Source of the DNA: Gammaproteobacteria bacterium
Lineage (GTDB): Bacteria; Pseudomonadota; Gammaproteobacteria; Pseudomonadales; JAUIET01
Length of the DNA stretch: 64,000 nucleotides
NCBI GenBank assembly: GCA_030429735.1
Contig: JAUIET010000013.1
Location: 62,001-126,000, forward strand
Direction: 5' to 3'
Within the stretch, counting starts at the first letter, position 1; every line of letters begins with the position of its first letter. The position numbers and the translations under genes are program-made. The notes under the pieces were generated by a model that made no database searches, was not told the origin of the DNA, and saw only the letters and a list, made by a program, of their open reading frames with translations. Of this stretch, positions 1-8,194 are shown piece by piece.

Positions 1-75
1 AAGCAGCTGCGGCAAATCATCTGAAAAAGAAGAATGCGACAGATTGGCACCGATGTCGACCAGGGGAAATTGCAC
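1..75 (-). CDS. tatD: TatD-family deoxyribonuclease, N-terminal fragment
   Basis: Only the first 25 codons are present; the gene runs off the left edge. Reading from a GTG at 75-73 gives a start containing VDIGANLSHSSF, which matches the TatD N-terminus (an Asp, then IG.NL, then S.F). TatD proteins are metal-dependent 3'-5' exonucleases of the amidohydrolase fold, linked to DNA repair and DNA turnover. No other start fits before the tRNA at 92. The family call rests on a short stretch of sequence, so it is probable rather than certain. Confidence 0.6.
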   Translation of the reverse strand, partial: MQFPLVDIGANLSHSSFSDDLPQLL

Positions 76-91
76 TGTAGATAGCCTGTAG

Positions 92-167
92 TGGTGCCGG
101 AAATAGGAATCGAACCTACGACCTTCTCATTACGAATGAGCTGCTCTACCGACTGAGCTATTCCGGC
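92..167 (-). tRNA. tRNA-Thr (anticodon CGT)
   Basis: The complement reads as a full 76-nt cloverleaf. It starts GCCGGAA, has a D arm with GCTC...GAGC, an anticodon loop TTCGTAA with CGT at the centre, and a T loop with GGTTCGATTCC. An acceptor strand TTCCGGC is followed by ACCA, so CCA is encoded. It closely resembles the E. coli thrW tRNA and reads the codon ACG. Confidence 0.95.
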
Positions 168-262
168 GCTGGTGAAAAACCGAGGCGCATTATACGTTGT
201 TTGCCAACATTTTACAGAACAGTGAACGCCCCCGGTCTTTTGCCTGGAAGACGTGCCTGATC

Positions 263-2185
263 CTAAAGGCGTTTTTGCAGTCTGGAGGTAATCATCCTAC
301 CCAGTTGGGTATCCACCAGATTGTCATTTTCGGCATGATCGGCGCGTAAATCGAAGATCTGTTCCACGACGGGATCTGACTTACGGTTAAAAATCACTTT
401 ATACAATTCGTCGCCAGGGCGACTGAGCAGTGCCGCCTCGGTGGATTTCCTGCTCGGGATTTCATGCCATGTAATTCGCTCCTCACCATCAACATCCGCA
501 AGAGACCGTCCGTTCCATTGTTCGGGTATGGCAATCCCCAAACGATCTACGATGGTGGGGGCAATATCAACCTGTACTGCAAACGCTGTGTTTTTGTAGA
601 ACTCCAGACTGGAATCAACGATCACCATCGGAATAGACAGCTCTTCCTGATAAAGGCCTTTACCGTGACCATAGTGGCCGTGCTCGTCGAAAGCCTCGCC
701 ATGATCCGAAACAATCCAGACAACCGCATCATCCAGATAGCCTTTTTCTGTAAGTATTGAGAAAATTTCCCTCACCCGATAGTCAGCTTCAACTACGCCA
801 TTATCATATCGGTTAATCTTGAGTTGGCGAGTGGAGGTATCACCGGCATTGACGAAAGGCAACTTGTAATACCAATTGTCCGCCTTCTCGTAAGGTCTGT
901 ATTTGATGAATTCACCTTTTCTCGCGCTGGATAAGTGTGCTGACATCAGGTGCAGATACATGAAGGTTGGGCTCTCATGCTCTTTCACCCTTTTTAACTC
1001 ATCGATTACTGCACGATCATCTGTTAGATCGTATTTTTTGCCGGTGCTCTCCGATTTTCCATCAAAATAGTAGTCATAGGGCGGGTAGTAGGTATTCAAA
1101 CCTGACCACGAGTGATCTGCTGACAACAAAAACAACACCTCATAGCCGTTGGCTTTGAGTACCGCGTTAAGATTGATGTTGCTGTGTGAAAACTCGCTTC
1201 GGTAGCGCGCGCTCAGCAAGCTTACGATACTGCAGATTGATTCCGAGCATGTTGAAAAACCATTGTCGACCTTTACGGCCTTGCCATCTGCGATCAGGCT
1301 GTCAATAAACGGGGTTGTATTTCTGTCATAACCATACGCCCCTACATGGTCAGCGCGAAGTGCATCAACTACCAGCAAGATGACATTCGGTCTTTCTGAA
1401 CGTTCGTTTTTGCTAGCGGTGATTCCACTGAGCATTGTCGACGCAGTGTGATTCGCGCGCGGGGTGACATTGTGTTTGAGGTCAATCGATGTCGAAGCGG
1501 CAAATAACCCAGTAATGGGTTCACCAAACCACGCACCTTCGAAAGCGGCTGTGTCGCTTGGCCTGTTGGCAAAAACAACCACAGCCATGACAACAAAAAC
1601 AACCGGTGCAATCGCCACCAGCTTCTCTGATTTCGATATGTTTGCCGAGCTCAACGAGGATCCCCAGAAAACACTAAATGCTCTGAGCAGGATGTCGGTG
1701 TTCTTTAGGTAGAAGCGGAAAATGCTAAAAAACGATACTGCCAGCACAACAACTATCGCCCACAAAGGAAAAGGCAGCGTTTCTCGCAGAGCATAAGCCT
1801 GCGAAGCGTAGTCATAGATGAAAGGGGCGTTGACGTTGGTATTCCAAAAATAATTGGATGCAAAATTGAATGCATAGACAAGGAGAATGACGCTCGTTGC
1901 CGTTGAAAAGGCGCCCGCTGTGACCAACCTGGCTGAATTTGGATACAGTGAGCAGGCAAAATGAGCAGGACTGGCAACCAAAAAAACCAAAGAATAGACC
2001 GTCAACAGAATGAACGGTGCCTGCAAAAGCACGATCGATGGATAGACCGCGGTAATCGTGAACGTCGTTGTCAGTGCAAAGACGCTTAGTATATGAATCG
2101 TTACGAAAGTACCGGCTTTCAAACGGCGTGTCTCCAGCTCAGCGCCCTCTGCTCTAAAAAACAGAGCAGCCTTTGCCTTCACCAA
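263..2185 (-). CDS. Membrane-anchored sulfatase/alkaline-phosphatase superfamily enzyme
   Basis: A 640-residue protein with about five N-terminal membrane segments (near residues 25-45, 50-70, 87-110, 137-157, 188-206) and a periplasmic catalytic domain from about residue 266. Metal-site motifs are visible: VILLVVDALRADH with Asp274, and SDHGEAFDEHGHYGHG later. The sulfatase formylglycine motif (C/S-x-P-S-R) is absent. In its place is STCSESICS (about 311-319), which looks more like the Ser/Thr nucleophile region of phosphoethanolamine or phosphoglycerol transferases and YejM-like proteins. The start is unclear: the frame opens with TTG (2185) then GTG (2182), with no good ribosome site and no ATG before residue 251. 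It lies 65 bp downstream of two pilin genes on the same strand, so a role in pilin or envelope modification is possible but only inferred. Confidence 0.75.
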   Translation of the reverse strand: MVKAKAALFFRAEGAELETRRLKAGTFVTIHILSVFALTTTFTITAVYPSIVLLQAPFILLTVYSLVFLVASPAHFACSLYPNSARLVTAGAFSTATSVILLVYAFNFASNYFWNTNVNAPFIYDYASQAYALRETLPFPLWAIVVVLAVSFFSIFRFYLKNTDILLRAFSVFWGSSLSSANISKSEKLVAIAPVVFVVMAVVVFANRPSDTAAFEGAWFGEPITGLFAASTSIDLKHNVTPRANHTASTMLSGITASKNERSERPNVILLVVDALRADHVGAYGYDRNTTPFIDSLIADGKAVKVDNGFSTCSESICSIVSLLSARYRSEFSHSNINLNAVLKANGYEVLFLLSADHSWSGLNTYYPPYDYYFDGKSESTGKKYDLTDDRAVIDELKRVKEHESPTFMYLHLMSAHLSSARKGEFIKYRPYEKADNWYYKLPFVNAGDTSTRQLKINRYDNGVVEADYRVREIFSILTEKGYLDDAVVWIVSDHGEAFDEHGHYGHGKGLYQEELSIPMVIVDSSLEFYKNTAFAVQVDIAPTIVDRLGIAIPEQWNGRSLADVDGEERITWHEIPSRKSTEAALLSRPGDELYKVIFNRKSDPVVEQIFDLRADHAENDNLVDTQLGRMITSRLQKRL

Positions 2186-2250
2186 CAGAGCATGGTTAAT
2201 GACGGCGGCTGCAGTAAGAATTTATGAGCAATTGCCTGCATTAGCAATTA

Positions 2251-2694
2251 TCAGATTCTGCATTCTCTTGGCATAAACTTGTTCAGTGCAGCGCTACTGA
2301 TAGCGCAAACCCAATCAACCCCCTGATTCTGATCGTAGGCCGGTGTCATAGTGATACTGCCCGCGTCCAGACCAGCCTGGGCTGTGCCCTGTACCGCGAC
2401 GGTAATGACTCCATTGGCGGCAACGCTGACCGATTCAACGTATTTGCTGGTAATTGTCGAAGCTGTTCCAAGACCAACGTCAGAATTGCTGCCGCAATTT
2501 CCAACACCGCCATCAGCGAGTATGCACTCACTTACTGCTGCTTTTGCAGCTGCCGCATAAGCAATTGCTTCGCTTACTTTCGAGCGTGTCGCGTAGTCTT
2601 GAAAATAAGGGATTGCAGTGGCTGCAAGTATGCCTATGATTGCGATCACAATCATCAGTTCAATCAGCGTGAAGCCTTTTTGCTGCTTATCCAT
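2251..2694 (-). CDS. pilA: Type IVa major pilin (inner paralog)
   Basis: A 147-residue prepilin. The class III leader is short (MDKQQKG) and is followed by FTLIELMIV, so PilD would cut after the Gly and methylate the new N-terminal Phe; Glu5 of the mature protein is present. The hydrophobic alpha1 helix covers about residues 8-30. A C-terminal disulfide loop is suggested by [11 protein letters not shown]...REC. A second cysteine pair lies near residues 57 and 67. It is about two-thirds identical by eye to the pilin immediately upstream, so the two arose by tandem duplication. It is separated from that gene by two hairpins including a terminator and has no visible promoter of its own, so expression probably depends on read-through. 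Confidence 0.9.
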   Translation of the reverse strand: MDKQQKGFTLIELMIVIAIIGILAATAIPYFQDYATRSKVSEAIAYAAAAKAAVSECILADGGVGNCGSNSDVGLGTASTITSKYVESVSVAANGVITVAVQGTAQAGLDAGSITMTPAYDQNQGVDWVCAISSAALNKFMPRECRI

Positions 2695-2726
2695 AATCCG
2701 ATTCCCTTGCGTTTGTCTGAGTTAAA

Positions 2727-2754
2727 AAAAAGGGAGCTTATTAGCTCCCTTTTT
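2727..2754 (-). terminator. Rho-independent terminator between the two pilins
   Basis: A perfect inverted repeat has a GGGAGCT/AGCTCCC core extended by A/T pairs to about 12 bp around a 4-nt loop. On the minus strand it is followed by a run of eight T. It lies about 50 bp beyond the stop of the outer pilin. It is symmetrical enough to work in both directions. Confidence 0.8.
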
Positions 2755-2767
2755 CGTATGTGTCGCA

Positions 2768-2787
2768 GTCAGCCCTTGCGGGCTGAC
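2768..2787 (-). repeat. Perfect 8-bp hairpin after the outer pilin stop
   Basis: GTCAGCCC and GGGCTGAC flank a 4-nt loop, 17 bp past the stop codon of the outer pilin. No T-run follows, so it is probably an mRNA-stabilising 3' hairpin rather than a terminator by itself. Together with the terminator at 2727-2754 it forms a two-hairpin spacer between the pilins. Confidence 0.6.
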
Positions 2788-2804
2788 CTTAACTCAGAGC
2801 CCGG

Positions 2805-3251
2805 TTATGGGGTTCTACATTCGCGTGGCACATACTTGTTGAGAGCTGCTGAGCTGATGGCGCAATCCCAATCAACGCCCGCATTTTGGTCGTAGGTTGG
2901 GGTCATCACCAATGAACCGGCATCCAGGTCAGCCTGAGCCGTTCCCCTAATAGCGATTGTGATTACGCCAGCCGCGCCAACGGTGACCGATTCAACGTAG
3001 TCGCTGATGATCGTTGAAGCAGTACCCAGACCAACGTCTCCGTTGTTTGCGCAGTTAGCGGTACCGCCTTCGGCAAGTACACACTCACTGACCGCGCCCT
3101 TGGCCGCTGCAGCAAAACCTACAACTTCACTCATCTTTGCGCGAATCGTGTAGTCTTGATAGGCCGGCAACGCGACGGCTGCCAGAATGCCGATAATCGC
3201 CACAACGATCATCAGTTCGATTAGAGTAAAACCCTGTTGTGTTTTCTTCAT
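2805..3251 (-). CDS. pilA: Type IVa major pilin (outer paralog, behind a sigma-54 promoter)
   Basis: A 148-residue prepilin starting at MKKTQQG, followed by [18 protein letters not shown], the classic type IVa leader and alpha1 helix. The open frame extends 26 codons further upstream, but the ATG at 3251 gives the canonical 7-residue leader and has GGGGA just upstream. The C-terminal D-region [16 protein letters not shown] forms the expected disulfide loop. Cysteines near residues 57 and 66 suggest a second bond. A sigma-54 promoter lies about 100 bp upstream. This is probably the principal pilus subunit, assembled by the divergent pilB-pilC-pilD products. Confidence 0.93.
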   Translation of the reverse strand: MKKTQQGFTLIELMIVVAIIGILAAVALPAYQDYTIRAKMSEVVGFAAAAKGAVSECVLAEGGTANCANNGDVGLGTASTIISDYVESVTVGAAGVITIAIRGTAQADLDAGSLVMTPTYDQNAGVDWDCAISSAALNKYVPRECRTP

Positions 3252-3349
3252 TTGAAGTCCCCTTCGGTTAAGTATTGGGTGAATTTTTCCGTGGTTCTCA
3301 AAGCATAGACCTTGAATGACGGGATGCAAATTCGCTCACGTAAATAGAG

Positions 3350-3365
3350 TGCAATGCATGTGCCA
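3350..3365 (-). promoter_or_regulatory. Sigma-54 (-24/-12) promoter of the outer pilin
   Basis: The minus strand reads TGGCACATGCATTGCA, against the consensus TGGCAC-N5-TTGCA. The conserved GG and GC are exactly 12 nt apart. The predicted start is near 3339, about 88 nt before the pilin ATG at 3251. Pilin genes in Pseudomonas and relatives are driven by RpoN with PilR, and rpoN is in this window at 55292. Confidence 0.88.
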
Positions 3366-3617
3366 GTTCTGGTCGTCGAAAATTCGAAAAACACTAAGTC
3401 TTTGACTCATAACAGAAATGATTAATTTTTAATCACAACGATCGAATTACACACAGACAAACGGTACTAACACCTAGCTCATAGTAGTGACAAAAATTGT
3501 CAGTTTCTGACGAAAACCGAAAGGATATGACCTGCATGCACAGCCAACAATTTACTTCTAACGCGCCTGGCGAATTCACACATTCTGCGGGCATTCAACA
3601 GGAGAGCTCGCAATTGC

Positions 3618-3627
3618 TTGCTATACT
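3618..3627 (+). promoter_or_regulatory. Possible extended -10 promoter for pilB
   Basis: The sequence TTGCTATACT gives an extended -10 (TGnTATACT) with no good -35, placing a start near 3634, about 130 nt before pilB. This is a prediction from one element only. Confidence 0.35.
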
Positions 3628-3765
3628 AAAATATGGATGTTTGTGACGGCTAGCCACCCTACTCCGCGTTTTTGTGCGAACGAAGTGAAGTTTCTGCACA
3701 GAAAGTGGACACACACAATCACGATACCTTCAATAACAGCTTATTAACTGAAGATTTTCGATAAT

Positions 3766-5484
3766 ATGAATGCTCCGAATACGGTTCGACTAAGCGGCCT
3801 CGCTCTACGACTGGTACATGATGGCATACTCGACGAAGAACCTGCAAAGCAGGCAACGCTCGAGGCCCAGGAAAATAATAAACCGTTTGTTAGTTGTGTA
3901 GTCGACCTTGGCCTGGCGGACAGCGCAGTGATCGCACAGGCTGCCAGTGAAGAATTTGGCTCCCCACTGTTTGACCTGGAGGCGATGAACCCGGAATCTG
4001 TACCCGCCGGTTTGGTGGATGTGAAGCTGGTTCAGAAACACCATTCTTTGCCGTTGTTCAAACGTGGCAATCGATTGTTCATCGCGGTTTCTGATCCAAC
4101 CAATCTAAAAGCCATTGATGAAATAAAATTTCACACCGGCATGTCAGTCGAGGCTGTGCTGGTAGACGACAAACTGCTGACTGGCTACATCAACAGTTAT
4201 CTGGAATCGGAAGACGCAAAGTTTGGCTCATCGCTAGAGGACCTGGACGACGCTGGTCTGGAAGATCTTGATGTTGAAGGTGTTGACCAATCTAACGAAG
4301 AGGCAGATGGCGGCGATATGGACGAAACGCCCATCGTGCGTTTCGTCAATAAGGTGCTTGTGGATGCAATCAAAACGGGGGCTTCTGATATACACTTCGA
4401 GCCCTATGAAAAATCCTATCGTGTGCGCTTCCGCACCGATGGCATTTTGCAAACGATCACGTCACCACCACAGAATCTGGGCGGTCGATTGGCTGCACGC
4501 CTAAAAGTAATGTCACAGATGGACATCTCTGAGCGGCGAATTCCGCAGGATGGCCGCATCAAGATGAAGCTCTCCAAGAACAGGGCGATCGATTTTCGTG
4601 TCAACACCTTACCGACCCTGTTCGGCGAGAAAATTGTGCTTCGTATTCTCGACCCGACCAGTGCGCAAATGGGTATTGATGCATTGGGTTATGAACCAGA
4701 ACAGAAAGAAATGTACATGCACGCCTTGAATCAGCCGCAAGGAATGATTCTGGTAACCGGCCCTACCGGCAGCGGTAAGACCGTGTCTTTGTATACTGGC
4801 CTGAACATTCTGAATACAACCGAGCGCAATATTTCCACCGCAGAAGACCCGGTCGAAATCAACCTTGAGGGCATTAATCAGGTTCACGTAAACCCGAAGG
4901 TAGGCTTGAATTTCGCCGAAGCGTTACGCTCGTTTCTTCGCCAAGACCCGGACATCATCATGGTTGGTGAGATTCGTGACCTTGAAACCGCCGAAATTGC
5001 GATCAAAGCGGCCCAAACCGGCCACATGGTGATGTCTACTCTGCACACCAACAGTGCAGCAGAGACTATTACCCGTCTGCTCAATATGGGCGTGCCACCG
5101 TTTAACCTGGCCACCTCATTAAACCTGATCATTGCACAACGACTGGCACGTAAATTATGCTCTGCCTGCGCTGAGCCAGCTGACTTACCCAAAGAGGTAT
5201 TGATAAAGGAAGGCTTTACCGAAGAAGACCTTGCGGAAGCAAACGTCTTAAAACCGGTAGGTTGTGACAAATGTAACAATGGCTATAAGGGTCGCGTCGG
5301 AATCTACGAAGTTGTGCGATTGACGCCCGAGCTTTCACGTATAATTATGGAAGAAGGCAATTCAATTTTGATCGACAAGCAAGCAAGAAAAGAAGGCTTT
5401 GATGACCTGCGTCGTTCCGCGCTACGAAAAGCTGCCCAGGGTCTAACCAGCCTTGAAGAAGTTAACAGAGTAACCAAGGACTAG
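3766..5484 (+). CDS. pilB: Type IV pilus assembly ATPase PilB
   Basis: This cytoplasmic hexameric ATPase drives pilin polymerisation at the inner membrane. The 572-residue protein has an N-terminal MshEN/T2SSE-N domain (about 1-170), an acidic linker (about 150-195) and the secretion-ATPase domain. Walker A is GPTGSGKT (near 333-340). An Asp-box/Walker B region DPDIIMVGEIRD and a His box STLHTN follow. The C-terminal zinc site is CSAC...CDKC. The length is normal for PilB. It is followed 2 bp later by pilC. The ATG at 3766 is the first in frame and gives the usual family N-terminus. Confidence 0.96.
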   Translation: MNAPNTVRLSGLALRLVHDGILDEEPAKQATLEAQENNKPFVSCVVDLGLADSAVIAQAASEEFGSPLFDLEAMNPESVPAGLVDVKLVQKHHSLPLFKRGNRLFIAVSDPTNLKAIDEIKFHTGMSVEAVLVDDKLLTGYINSYLESEDAKFGSSLEDLDDAGLEDLDVEGVDQSNEEADGGDMDETPIVRFVNKVLVDAIKTGASDIHFEPYEKSYRVRFRTDGILQTITSPPQNLGGRLAARLKVMSQMDISERRIPQDGRIKMKLSKNRAIDFRVNTLPTLFGEKIVLRILDPTSAQMGIDALGYEPEQKEMYMHALNQPQGMILVTGPTGSGKTVSLYTGLNILNTTERNISTAEDPVEINLEGINQVHVNPKVGLNFAEALRSFLRQDPDIIMVGEIRDLETAEIAIKAAQTGHMVMSTLHTNSAAETITRLLNMGVPPFNLATSLNLIIAQRLARKLCSACAEPADLPKEVLIKEGFTEEDLAEANVLKPVGCDKCNNGYKGRVGIYEVVRLTPELSRIIMEEGNSILIDKQARKEGFDDLRRSALRKAAQGLTSLEEVNRVTKD

Positions 5485-5486
5485 AT

Positions 5487-6707
5487 ATGGCTACACAAGC
5501 TGTTTCATCCAATGTCTATGTTTGGCAGGGTACTGACAAACGTGGCAACAAAACCAAAGGCGAGATCACCGGCACTACGCAGGCAAACGCTAAGGCGCTG
5601 CTGCGCAAGCAAGGCATAGTCGCCAGCAGCGTAAAAAAGAAACCCAAGCCAATGTTTGGCTCGCGTGGCAAGAAAATTACGCCAGCCGATGTGTGCATCT
5701 TCACGCGCCAGCTGGCGACCATGGTAAAGGCCGGTGTTCCGCTTGTGCAGTCTTTCGATATCGTTGCCGAAGGCCTGGACAATCCGTCAATGCGCAAATT
5801 GGTCCTTGAGGTGAAAGCCGACGTCGCAGGTGGTGCCAGTCTGGCCGGTAGTTTACAAAAGCATAGAATGTATTTTGACGATCTGTTCTGTAACCTGGTG
5901 GAAGCGGGCGAACAGTCCGGCTCTCTGGAGACCATGCTTGACCGAGTGGCAACGTACAAGGAAAAGAGTGAAGCGTTAAAGTCGAAAATCAAAAAGGCAA
6001 TGACCTACCCCATTGCTGTTGTAGTGGTCGCGATGGTTGTGACCGGTATTTTGCTGGTGAAAGTAGTCCCTCAGTTTGCAGAAACCTTTAGTGGTTTTGG
6101 CTCGGAGCTGCCCGCATTTACGCTGTTCGTGTTGCGCATCTCAGAGTTTACGCAGGAATGGTGGTACATCATCCTAGCGGTTGTCGTGGTTTCGGTGTGG
6201 GCCTTTGGCCAGGCCAAGAAACGCTCGGTAGGATTTGCTAATGGCGTTGATCGCTTCATGTTAAAAGCACCCATCGTGGGCGACATCGTTGAGCAGTCAG
6301 TGTATGCGCGCTTCAGCAGAACTCTTGCCACCACGTTTGCTGCCGGTGTACCACTGGTTGACGCTCTCGAATCAGTATCCGGTGCCGCGGGCAATTCGGT
6401 ATACGCCAAAGCAATACGCGAAGTAAAAGAAGACGTCACCACTGGTACACAATTGAACACCGCAATTCGTGCCAGCGGCATGTTCCCCAGCATGTTGATG
6501 CAAATGGTAGCCATTGGTGAAGAATCTGGCGCACTGGATGAAATGCTGGAAAAAGTGGCTTTGCACTATGAGGAGGAAGTTGACAATAAAGTCGATGGTC
6601 TTACTTCCTTACTGGAACCTCTGATCATGTCGGTGCTTGGTATATTAGTTGGCGGTTTGATGATCGCTATGTATTTGCCAATCTTTATGCTCGGCTCTGT
6701 GGTTTAG
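5487..6707 (+). CDS. pilC: Type IV pilus inner-membrane platform protein PilC
   Basis: A 406-residue polytopic protein with two copies of the T2SSF domain (about residues 70-195 and 275-395). Each begins with the family pattern FTRQLATMVKAGVPL or FSRTLATTFAAGVPL. Membrane segments lie near 170-195, 220-240 and 375-400. PilC couples PilB ATP hydrolysis to extraction of pilins from the membrane. It is in the pilB-pilC-pilD order typical of Pseudomonas-type pilus loci, with 2 bp to pilB and 9 bp to pilD, so it is probably co-transcribed. Confidence 0.96.
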   Translation: MATQAVSSNVYVWQGTDKRGNKTKGEITGTTQANAKALLRKQGIVASSVKKKPKPMFGSRGKKITPADVCIFTRQLATMVKAGVPLVQSFDIVAEGLDNPSMRKLVLEVKADVAGGASLAGSLQKHRMYFDDLFCNLVEAGEQSGSLETMLDRVATYKEKSEALKSKIKKAMTYPIAVVVVAMVVTGILLVKVVPQFAETFSGFGSELPAFTLFVLRISEFTQEWWYIILAVVVVSVWAFGQAKKRSVGFANGVDRFMLKAPIVGDIVEQSVYARFSRTLATTFAAGVPLVDALESVSGAAGNSVYAKAIREVKEDVTTGTQLNTAIRASGMFPSMLMQMVAIGEESGALDEMLEKVALHYEEEVDNKVDGLTSLLEPLIMSVLGILVGGLMIAMYLPIFMLGSVV

Positions 6708-6716
6708 CCGAGCAAC

Positions 6717-7595
6717 ATGCTCGAACTACTTGATCAACCGGTCTGGTTGCTGAGCCTGGGCGGCATTCTTGGCTTGCTGGTTGGCAGCTTTCTGAATGTG
6801 GTGATTTACCGATTGCCGGTGATGATGCAAACCGCCTGGCGCGATGATTGCCAATCTTTTCTCGCCGAAGACAGTGGCGTGGAACAAGCTTCAACTGAAG
6901 AGCGCGAGCGCTTTGATCTTATCAAACCCGATTCGCATTGCCCGCAATGCAATTCACCAATCCGGGCCTGGCAGAATATTCCCGTACTCAGTTATCTCAT
7001 TCAAAGAGGTAAGTGCGCTTCCTGTAGCGCCCCTATTTCCATACGTTACCCCCTGGTAGAGGCGACCACCGCTCTGCTGACCATGTTCGTATTGTGGCAA
7101 TTCGGCAACAGCCTTCAATCAGCGTTCGCTATCCTTCTGTGCTGGAGCCTGATTACCTTAACCATGATCGATGCGGACCACCAACTGTTGCCCGACAGCA
7201 TTACCCTACCATTGATATGGTTGGGCCTGATCGCCAACAGTTTTGGGTTGTTTGTTGATTTAAACAGCGCAGTCTGGGGCGCGATTGCCGGTTACCTGTC
7301 ATTGTGGAGCGTATTTTGGTTGTTCAAACTACTGACCAATAAAGATGGTATGGGTTATGGCGATTTCAAGCTGCTTGCCGCGCTGGGTGCATGGTTGGGG
7401 TGGAAAATGCTGCCACTTATTATTGTGTTGTCGTCGCTGGTTGGTGCAGTGTTGGGAAGCTTGATGCTACTGCGTAAAAACCAGTCTCAAGGCACACCCA
7501 TTCCGTTCGGACCGTATCTTGCCGTTGCCGGCGGCATTGCGCTGTTTTGGGGTGAGTACCTGGTCAGCGCCTACCTTGATTACAGCGGCTTCTAA
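6717..7595 (+). CDS. pilD: Prepilin leader peptidase / N-methyltransferase PilD
   Basis: This bifunctional inner-membrane aspartyl protease cleaves the leader of type IV prepilins and methylates the new N-terminus. The 292-residue protein has GSFLNVVIYRLP at its start. A cytoplasmic zinc domain has two CxxC pairs (CPQC and CASC, near residues 77 and 101). The two catalytic aspartates lie in MIDADHQLLPD and GMGYGDFKLLA. It carries the full set, so it should act on both pilins of this window. Its stop overlaps the coaE start by one base (TAATG). Confidence 0.96.
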   Translation: MLELLDQPVWLLSLGGILGLLVGSFLNVVIYRLPVMMQTAWRDDCQSFLAEDSGVEQASTEERERFDLIKPDSHCPQCNSPIRAWQNIPVLSYLIQRGKCASCSAPISIRYPLVEATTALLTMFVLWQFGNSLQSAFAILLCWSLITLTMIDADHQLLPDSITLPLIWLGLIANSFGLFVDLNSAVWGAIAGYLSLWSVFWLFKLLTNKDGMGYGDFKLLAALGAWLGWKMLPLIIVLSSLVGAVLGSLMLLRKNQSQGTPIPFGPYLAVAGGIALFWGEYLVSAYLDYSGF

Positions 7596-8194
7596 TGCTG
7601 GTTATTGGGGTCACTGGTGGGATCGGCAGCGGCAAGTCAGCTGTTACCGACCGCTTCGCGGACCGTGATATCTGCGTGGTTGATGCCGATGTTGCAGCCC
7701 GTGTTGTTGTGGAACCGGGCCAACCTGCGCTGGCCAGAATTGCCGAGCACTTTGGCTCGCATCTTATTCTTGAAGATGGGTCTTTGGATCGGGCCGGGCT
7801 TCGCCAGATCGTGTTTGCTGAAGAGCAACAAAGACTATGGCTTGAACAACTTACCCACCCACTCATCGGCGAAGAAATTGTTCGCCAAATTCAACAATCC
7901 CGGTCCGCCTACACGGTGTTTGTCAGCCCTTTGTTGATAGAAACCAGTCAACACACGCTTGCCAATCGAATCTTATTGGTGGACGTTCCGGTTGAGTTAC
8001 AAATCCAGCGGACTATGGCTAGAGACGATAACAGCGAAGAACAGGTGCGCGCGATTATCGCTAGTCAGGCCAGCAGGGAAGAACGCTTGGCACGCGCAGA
8101 CGATGTTATTGTAAACGATCGGGATCTGGCACACCTGGATCGCGAAGTATCTCGCCTGCACGAATTTTACCTGGCACTCGCAAAGACGAATTAA
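7595..8194 (+). CDS. coaE: Dephospho-CoA kinase
   Basis: The enzyme phosphorylates the 3'-hydroxyl of dephospho-CoA, the last step of coenzyme A synthesis. The 199-residue protein has a P-loop GVTGGIGSGKSAV at residues 5-17 and the CoA-binding pattern VDADVAARVVVEPG. The length is normal. It is translationally coupled to pilD (TAATG), as in Pseudomonas. The zapD and yacG genes that often follow coaE are absent. Instead mutT converges on it, the two stop codons sharing the four bases TTAA at 8191-8194. Confidence 0.96.
   Translation: MLVIGVTGGIGSGKSAVTDRFADRDICVVDADVAARVVVEPGQPALARIAEHFGSHLILEDGSLDRAGLRQIVFAEEQQRLWLEQLTHPLIGEEIVRQIQQSRSAYTVFVSPLLIETSQHTLANRILLVDVPVELQIQRTMARDDNSEEQVRAIIASQASREERLARADDVIVNDRDLAHLDREVSRLHEFYLALAKTN

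Larger units (their letters stand above)
3252..3765. other. Divergent intergenic region pilA / pilB
   Basis: This 514-bp gap holds the control region for both directions. It has a near-consensus sigma-54 site for the minus-strand pilin (3350-3365) and an extended -10 hexamer towards pilB (3618-3627). The AT-rich part at 3370-3480 would be a natural place for a PilR-type activator or IHF, but I cannot identify a specific site. I see no small gene in it. Confidence 0.6.

Noticed and set aside
263-2185. Assignment of the membrane enzyme as YejM or as a true sulfatase
   Set aside because: Topology resembles YejM but apparent metal-site residues are kept, and the sulfatase motif is absent; no specific name is justified.
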